Source: Neisseria perflava
Lineage (GTDB): Bacteria; Pseudomonadota; Gammaproteobacteria; Burkholderiales; Neisseriaceae
Length of the DNA: 64,000 nt
Reading direction: 5' to 3'
NCBI RefSeq assembly: GCF_019334725.1
Contig: NZ_CP079818.1
Location: 744,001 to 808,000, forward strand
Shown here piece by piece: positions 1-9,000 of the stretch (the stretch's first letter is position 1; every line of letters begins with the position of its first letter). A program made the position numbers and the translations under genes. The notes under the pieces are model-generated. The model was not told where the DNA came from. It saw only the letters and a list, made by a program, of their open reading frames with translations, and did not search any database.

Positions 1-2
1 CC

Positions 3-3000
3 AATGTTGCCGCCGGTACCGATGACAACGACGCGGTCAACTACAGCCAGCTGAAACAGCAAAGCGCCGCCGCCCGTACCGAAGTTGCAGCCGGTACCAA
101 CATCAAAGACGTGGTTAAAGGAGTCGGCAATAAAGGCCAAGACGTTTACACCGTCAACGCCAAAGGCACGACTGCGAGCGCCGGTTCGAGCCAAGTGACC
201 GTTACCGCCGCTGAAAAGGCCGACAACGTGACCGACTACAGCATCGACTTGGCTGATGACACCAAAGCCGAAATCCAAAAAGGCGTAGATGCCAAAACCA
301 CCGTTGACAGCAAAGGCCTGACCTTCAACGGCGACAGCGGCAGCACCAATGTCGAAAAACTCGGCTCCACCGTGACCGTTGCCGGCGACGACAACATCAC
401 CACCGAAGCCCGAGACGATAAAGTGACCGTTAAGCTGAAAAAAGACCTGGTAGTGAACAGCGTCAAAGCCGGCGACACCACCGTGAACAACGACGGCGTT
501 AAGATCGCAGGCGGTCCTAGCCTGACCAAGTCCGGTATCGATGCCGCCGGCAAGAAGGTTACCAACGTAGCCGACGGTGACCTCAATGCCAACAGCAAAG
601 ACGCCGTCAACGGCAGCCAACTGTTTGCGACCAACCAAAACGTAGCGACCAACGCCGCCAATATCGCCAAAGGCATCAACTTCGGCGGTACCGCCGGCAG
701 CAACAACTACGCATTGGGCGACACCATCAATGTCAAAGGCGACAGCAACATCATCAGCGAAACCGTAGCCGGTGGCGCACAGCTGAAACTGGCCAAAGAC
801 ATCACTGTTGACAGCGTCACCGCAGGCAACAGCAAACTGAATACAGACGGCCTCACCATTACCGGTGGCCCGAGTGTGATCAAGTCAGGCATCAATGCCG
901 CCAGCACCAAGATCACCAATGTTGCCGCCGGTACCGATGACAACGACGCGGTCAACTACAGCCAGCTGAAACAGCAAAGCGCCGCCGCCCGTACCGAAGT
1001 TGCAGCCGGTACCAACATCAAAGACGTGGTTAAAGGAGTCGGCAATAAAGGCCAAGACGTTTACACCGTCAACGCCAAAGGCACGACTGCGAGCGCCGGT
1101 TCGAGCAAATTGACCGTTACCGCCGCTGAAAAGGCCGACAACGTGACCGACTACAGCATCGACTTGGCTGATGACACCAAAGCCGAAATCCAAAAAGGCG
1201 TAGATGCCAAAACCACCGTTGACAGCAAAGGCCTGACCTTCAACGGCGACAGCGGCAGCACCAATGTCGAAAAACTCGGCTCCACCGTGACCGTTGCCGG
1301 CGACGACAACATCACCACCGAAGCCCGAGACGATAAAGTGACCGTTAAGCTGAAAAAAGACCTGGTAGTGAACAGCGTCAAAGCCGGCGACACCACCGTG
1401 AACAACGACGGCGTTAAGATCGCAGGCGGTCCTAGCCTGACCAAGTCCGGTATCGATGCCGCCGGCAAGAAGGTTACCAACGTAGCCGACGGTGACCTCA
1501 ATGCCAACAGCAAAGACGCCGTTAACGGCAGCCAACTGTTTGCGACCAACCAAAACGTAGCGACAAACGCCGCCAATATCGCCAAAGGCATCAACTTCGG
1601 CGGTACCGCCGGCAGCAACAACTACGCATTGGGCGACACCATCAATGTCAAAGGCGACAGCAACATCATCAGCGAAACCGTAGCCGGTGGTGCACAGCTG
1701 AAACTGGCCAAAGACATCATCGTTGACAGCGTGACCGCAGGCGACAGCAAACTGAATTCAGACGGCCTCACCATTACCGGTGGCCCGAGTGTGACCAAGT
1801 CAGGCATCAATGCCGCCAGCACCAAGATCACCAATGTTGCCGCCGGTACCGATGACAACGACGCGGTCAACTACAGCCAGCTGAAACAGCAAAGCGCCGC
1901 CGCCCGTACCGAAGTTGCAGCCGGTACCAACATCAAAGACGTGGTTAAAGGAGTCGGCAATAAAGGCCAAGACGTTTACACCGTCAACGCCAAAGGCACG
2001 ACTGCGAGCGCCGGTTCGAGCCAAGTGACCGTTACCGCCGCTGAAAAGGCCGACAACGTGACCGACTACAGCATCGACTTGGCTGATGACACCAAAGCCG
2101 AAATCCAAAAAGGCGTAGATGCCAAAACCACCGTTGACAGCAAAGGCCTGACCTTCAACGGCGACAGCGGCAGCACCAATGTCGAAAAACTCGGCTCCAC
2201 CGTGACCGTTGCCGGCGACGACAACATCACCACCGAAGCCCGAGACGATAAAGTGACCGTTAAGCTGAAAAAAGACCTGGTAGTGAACAGCGTCAAAGCC
2301 GGCGACACCACCGTGAACAACGACGGCGTTAAGATCGCAGGCGGTCCTAGCCTGACCAAGTCCGGTATCGATGCCGCCGGCAAGAAGGTTACCAACGTAG
2401 CCGACGGTGACCTCAATGCCAACAGCAAAGACGCCGTCAACGGCAGCCAACTGTTTGCGACCAACCAAAACGTAGCGACCAACGCCGCCAATATCGCCAA
2501 AGGCATCAACTTCGGCGGTACCGCCGGCAGCAACAACTACGCATTGGGCGACACCATCAATGTCAAAGGCGACAGCAACATCATCAGCGAAACCGTAGCC
2601 GGTGGCGCACAGCTGAAACTGGCCAAAGACATCACTGTTGACAGCGTCACCGCAGGCAACAGCAAACTGAATACAGACGGCCTCACCATTACCGGTGGCC
2701 CGAGTGTGATCAAGTCAGGCATCAATGCCGCCAGCACCAAGATCACCAATGTTGCCGCCGGTACCGATGACAACGACGCGGTCAACTACAGCCAGCTGAA
2801 ACAGCAAAGCGCCGCCGCCCGTACCGAAGTTGCAGCCGGTACCAACATCAAAGACGTGGTTAAAGGAGTCGGCAATAAAGGCCAAGACGTTTACACCGTC
2901 AACGCCAAAGGCACGACTGCGAGCGCCGGTTCGAGCAAATTGACCGTTACCGCCGCTGAAAAGGCCGACAACGTGACCGACTACAGCATCGACTTGGCTG

Positions 3001-6000
3001 ATGACACCAAAGCCGAAATCCAAAAAGGCGTAGATGCCAAAACCACCGTTGACAGCAAAGGCCTGACCTTCAACGGCGACAGCGGCAGCACCAATGTCGA
3101 AAAACTCGGCTCCACCGTGACCGTTGCCGGCGACGACAACATCACCACCGAAGCCCGAGACGATAAAGTGACCGTTAAGCTGAAAAAAGACCTGGTAGTG
3201 AACAGCGTCAAAGCCGGCGACACCACCGTGAACAACGACGGCGTTAAGATCGCAGGCGGTCCTAGCCTGACCAAGTCCGGTATCGATGCCGCCGGCAAGA
3301 AGGTTACCAACGTAGCCGACGGTGACCTCAATGCCAACAGCAAAGACGCCGTTAACGGCAGCCAACTGTTTGCGACCAACCAAAACGTAGCGACAAACGC
3401 CGCCAATATCGCCAAAGGCATCAACTTCGGCGGTACCGCCGGCAGCAACAACTACGCATTGGGCGACACCATCAATGTCAAAGGCGACAGCAACATCATC
3501 AGCGAAACCGTAGCCGGTGGTGCACAGCTGAAACTGGCCAAAGACATCATCGTTGACAGCGTGACCGCAGGCGACAGCAAACTGAATTCAGACGGCCTCA
3601 CCATTACCGGTGGCCCGAGTGTGACCAAGTCAGGCATCCATGCCGCCGGCAACAAGATCACCAACGTTGCCGCCGGTACCGATGACAACGACGCCGTCAA
3701 CTACAGCCAGCTGAAACAGCAAAGCGCCGCCGCCCGTACCGAAGTACGTGCCGGTACCAACATCAAAGACGTGGTTAAAACCGTCGACACTAACGGCCAA
3801 GACGTTTACACCGTCAACGCCAAAGGCGCGACTGCGAGCGCCGGTTCGAGCAAAGTGACCGTTACCGCCGCTGAAAAGGCCGACAACGTGACCGACTACA
3901 GCATCGATTTGGCTGACGGCACCAAAGCCGAAATCCAAAAAGGTGTGGATGCCAAAACCGCCGTTGACAGCAAAGGCCTGACCTTCAACGGCGACAGCGG
4001 CAGCACCAATGTCGAAAAACTCGGCTCCACCGTGACCGTTGCCGGCGACGACAACATCACCACCGAAGCCCAAGACGATAAAGTGACCGTTAAGCTGAAA
4101 AAAGACCTGGTAGTGAACAGCGTCGAAGCCGGCGACACCACCGTGAACAACGACGGTGTGAAAGTAGGCGACGATGTCGCATTGACCCAAGACGGTGTTA
4201 AAGCGGGTGATGTCAAACTGACCAAAGACGGTTTGAACAACGCCGGCAAGAAGGTTACCAACGTAGCCGACGGTGACCTCAATGCCAACAGCAAAGACGC
4301 CGTTAACGGCAGCCAACTGTTTGCGACCAACCAAAACGTAGCGACAAACGCCGCCAATATCGCCAAAGGCATCAACTTCGGCGGTACCGCCGGCAGCAAC
4401 AACTACGCATTGGGCGACACCATCAATGTCAAAGGCGACAGCAACATCATCAGCGAAACCGTAGCTGGTGGCGCACAGCTGAAACTGGCCAAAGACATCA
4501 TCGTTGACAGCGTGACCGCAGGCGACAGCAAACTGAATTCAGACGGCCTCACCATTACCGGTGGCCCGAGTGTGACCAAGTCAGGCATCAATGCCGCCGG
4601 CAACAAGATCACCAACGTTGCCGCCGGTACCGATGACAACGACGCCGTCAACTACAGCCAGCTGAAACAGCAAAGCGCCGCCGCCCGTACCGAAGTACGT
4701 GCCGGTACCAACATCAAAGACGTGGTTAAAACCGTCGACACTAACGGCCAAGACGTTTACACCGTCAACGCCAAAGGCACGACTGCGAGCGCCGGTTCGA
4801 GCAAATTGACCGTTACCGCCGCTGAAAAGGCCGATAACGTGACCGACTACAGCATCGATTTGGCTGACGGCACCAAAGCCGAAATCCAAAAAGGTGTGGA
4901 TGCCAAAACCGCCGTTGACAACAAAGGCCTGACCTTCAACGGCGACAGCGGCAGCACCAATATCGAAAAACTCGGCTCCACCGTGACCGTTGCCGGCGAC
5001 GACAACATCACCACCGAAGCCCAAGACGATAAAGTGACCGTTAAGCTGAAAAAAGACCTGGTAGTGAACAGCGTCGAAGCCGGCGACACCACCGTGAACA
5101 ACGACGGTGTGAAAGTAGGCGACGATGTCGCATTGACCCAAGACGGCGTTAAAGCGGGTGATGTCAAACTGACCAAAGACGGTTTGAACAACGCCGGCAA
5201 CAAAGTGACCAACGTAGCCGATGGCGACCTCAACGCCAACAGCAAAGATGCCGTTAACGGCAGCCAACTGTTTGCGACCAACCAAAACGTAGCGACAAAC
5301 GCCGCCAATATCGCCAAAGGCATCAACTTCGGCGGTACCGCCGGCAGCAACAACTACGCATTGGGCGACACCATCAATGTCAAAGGCGACAGCAACATCA
5401 TCAGCGAAACCGTAGCCGGTGGTGCACAGCTGAAACTGGCCAAAGACATCATCGTTGACAGCGTGACCGCAGGCGACAGCAAACTGAATTCAGACGGCCT
5501 CACCATTACCGGTGGCCCGAGTGTGACCAAGTCAGGCATCAATGCCGCCAGCACCAAGATCACCAATGTTGCCGCCGGTACCGATGACAACGACGCGGTC
5601 AACTACAGCCAGCTGAAACAGCAAAGCGCCGCCGCCCGTACCGAAGTTGCAGCCGGTACCAACATCAAAGACGTGGTTAAAGGAGTCGGCAATAAAGGCC
5701 AAGACGTTTACACCGTCAACGCCAAAGGCACGACTGCGAGCGCCGGTTCGAGCCAAGTGACCGTTACCGCCGCTGAAAAGGCCGACAACGTGACCGACTA
5801 CAGCATCGACTTGGCTGATGACACCAAAGCCGAAATCCAAAAAGGCGTAGATGCCAAAACCACCGTTGACAGCAAAGGCCTGACCTTCAACGGCGACAGC
5901 GGCAGCACCAATGTCGAAAAACTCGGCTCCACCGTGACCGTTGCCGGCGACGACAACATCACCACCGAAGCCCGAGACGATAAAGTGACCGTTAAGCTGA

Positions 6001-9000
6001 AAAAAGACCTGGTAGTGAACAGCGTCAAAGCCGGCGACACCACCGTGAACAACGACGGCGTTAAGATCGCAGGCGGTCCTAGCCTGACCAAGTCCGGTAT
6101 CGATGCCGCCGGCAAGAAGGTTACCAACGTAGCCGACGGTGACCTCAATGCCAACAGCAAAGACGCCGTCAACGGCAGCCAACTGTTTGCGACCAACCAA
6201 AACGTAGCGACCAACGCCGCCAATATCGCCAAAGGCATCAACTTCGGCGGTACCGCCGGCAGCAACAACTACGCATTGGGCGACACCATCAATGTCAAAG
6301 GCGACAGCAACATCATCAGCGAAACCGTAGCCGGTGGCGCACAGCTGAAACTGGCCAAAGACATCACTGTTGACAGCGTCACCGCAGGCAACAGCAAACT
6401 GAATACAGACGGCCTCACCATTACCGGTGGCCCGAGTGTGATCAAGTCAGGCATCAATGCCGCCAGCACCAAGATCACCAATGTTGCCGCCGGTACCGAT
6501 GACAACGACGCGGTCAACTACAGCCAGCTGAAACAGCAAAGCGCCGCCGCCCGTACCGAAGTTGCAGCCGGTACCAACATCAAAGACGTGGTTAAAGGAG
6601 TCGGCAATAAAGGCCAAGACGTTTACACCGTCAACGCCAAAGGCACGACTGCGAGCGCCGGTTCGAGCAAATTGACCGTTACCGCCGCTGAAAAGGCCGA
6701 CAACGTGACCGACTACAGCATCGACTTGGCTGATGACACCAAAGCCGAAATCCAAAAAGGCGTAGATGCCAAAACCACCGTTGACAGCAAAGGCCTGACC
6801 TTCAACGGCGACAGCGGCAGCACCAATGTCGAAAAACTCGGCTCCACCGTGACCGTTGCCGGCGACGACAACATCACCACCGAAGCCCGAGACGATAAAG
6901 TGACCGTTAAGCTGAAAAAAGACCTGGTAGTGAACAGCGTCAAAGCCGGCGACACCACCGTGAACAACGACGGCGTTAAGATCGCAGGCGGTCCTAGCCT
7001 GACCAAGTCCGGTATCGATGCCGCCGGCAAGAAGGTTACCAACGTAGCCGACGGTGACCTCAATGCCAACAGCAAAGACGCCGTTAACGGCAGCCAACTG
7101 TTTGCGACCAACCAAAACGTAGCGACAAACGCCGCCAATATCGCCAAAGGCATCAACTTCGGCGGTACCGCCGGCAGCAACAACTACGCATTGGGCGACA
7201 CCATCAATGTCAAAGGCGACAGCAACATCATCAGCGAAACCGTAGCCGGTGGTGCACAGCTGAAACTGGCCAAAGACATCATCGTTGACAGCGTGACCGC
7301 AGGCGACAGCAAACTGAATTCAGACGGCCTCACCATTACCGGTGGCCCGAGTGTGACCAAGTCAGGCATCCATGCCGCCGGCAACAAGATCACCAACGTT
7401 GCCGCCGGTACCGATGACAACGACGCCGTCAACTACAGCCAGCTGAAACAGCAAAGCGCCGCCGCCCGTACCGAAGTACGTGCCGGTACCAACATCAAAG
7501 ACGTGGTTAAAACCGTCGACACTAACGGCCAAGACGTTTACACCGTCAACGCCAAAGGCGCGACTGCGAGCGCCGGTTCGAGCAAAGTGACCGTTACCGC
7601 CGCTGAAAAGGCCGACAACGTGACCGACTACAGCATCGATTTGGCTGACGGCACCAAAGCCGAAATCCAAAAAGGTGTGGATGCCAAAACCGCCGTTGAC
7701 AGCAAAGGCCTGACCTTCAACGGCGACAGCGGCAGCACCAATGTCGAAAAACTCGGCTCCACCGTGACCGTTGCCGGCGACGACAACATCACCACCGAAG
7801 CCCAAGACGATAAAGTGACCGTTAAGCTGAAAAAAGACCTGGTAGTGAACAGCGTCGAAGCCGGCGACACCACCGTGAACAACGACGGTGTGAAAGTAGG
7901 CGACGATGTCGCATTGACCCAAGACGGTGTTAAAGCGGGTGATGTCAAACTGACCAAAGACGGTTTGAACAACGCCGGCAAGAAGGTTACCAACGTAGCC
8001 GACGGTGACCTCAATGCCAACAGCAAAGACGCCGTTAACGGCAGCCAACTGTTTGCGACCAACCAAAACGTAGCGACAAACGCCGCCAATATCGCCAAAG
8101 GCATCAACTTCGGCGGTACCGCCGGCAGCAACAACTACGCATTGGGCGACACCATCAATGTCAAAGGCGACAGCAACATCATCAGCGAAACCGTAGCTGG
8201 TGGCGCACAGCTGAAACTGGCCAAAGACATCATCGTTGACAGCGTGACCGCAGGCGACAGCAAACTGAATTCAGACGGCCTCACCATTACCGGTGGCCCG
8301 AGTGTGACCAAGTCAGGCATCAATGCCGCCGGCAACAAGATCACCAACGTTGCCGCCGGTACCGATGACAACGACGCCGTCAACTACAGCCAGCTGAAAC
8401 AGCAAAGCGCCGCCGCCCGTACCGAAGTACGTGCCGGTACCAACATCAAAGACGTGGTTAAAACCGTCGACACTAACGGCCAAGACGTTTACACCGTCAA
8501 CGCCAAAGGCACGACTGCGAGCGCCGGTTCGAGCAAATTGACCGTTACCGCCGCTGAAAAGGCCGATAACGTGACCGACTACAGCATCGATTTGGCTGAC
8601 GGCACCAAAGCCGAAATCCAAAAAGGTGTGGATGCCAAAACCGCCGTTGACAACAAAGGCCTGACCTTCAACGGCGACAGCGGCAGCACCAATATCGAAA
8701 AACTCGGCTCCACCGTGACCGTTGCCGGCGACGACAACATCACCACCGAAGCCCAAGACGATAAAGTGACCGTTAAGCTGAAAAAAGACCTGGTAGTGAA
8801 CAGCGTCGAAGCCGGCGACACCACCGTGAACAACGACGGTGTGAAAGTAGGCGACGATGTCGCATTGACCCAAGACGGCGTTAAAGCGGGTGATGTCAAA
8901 CTGACCAAAGACGGTTTGAACAACGCCGGCAACAAAGTGACCAACGTAGCCGATGGCGACCTCAACGCCAACAGCAAAGATGCCGTTAACGGCAGCCAAC

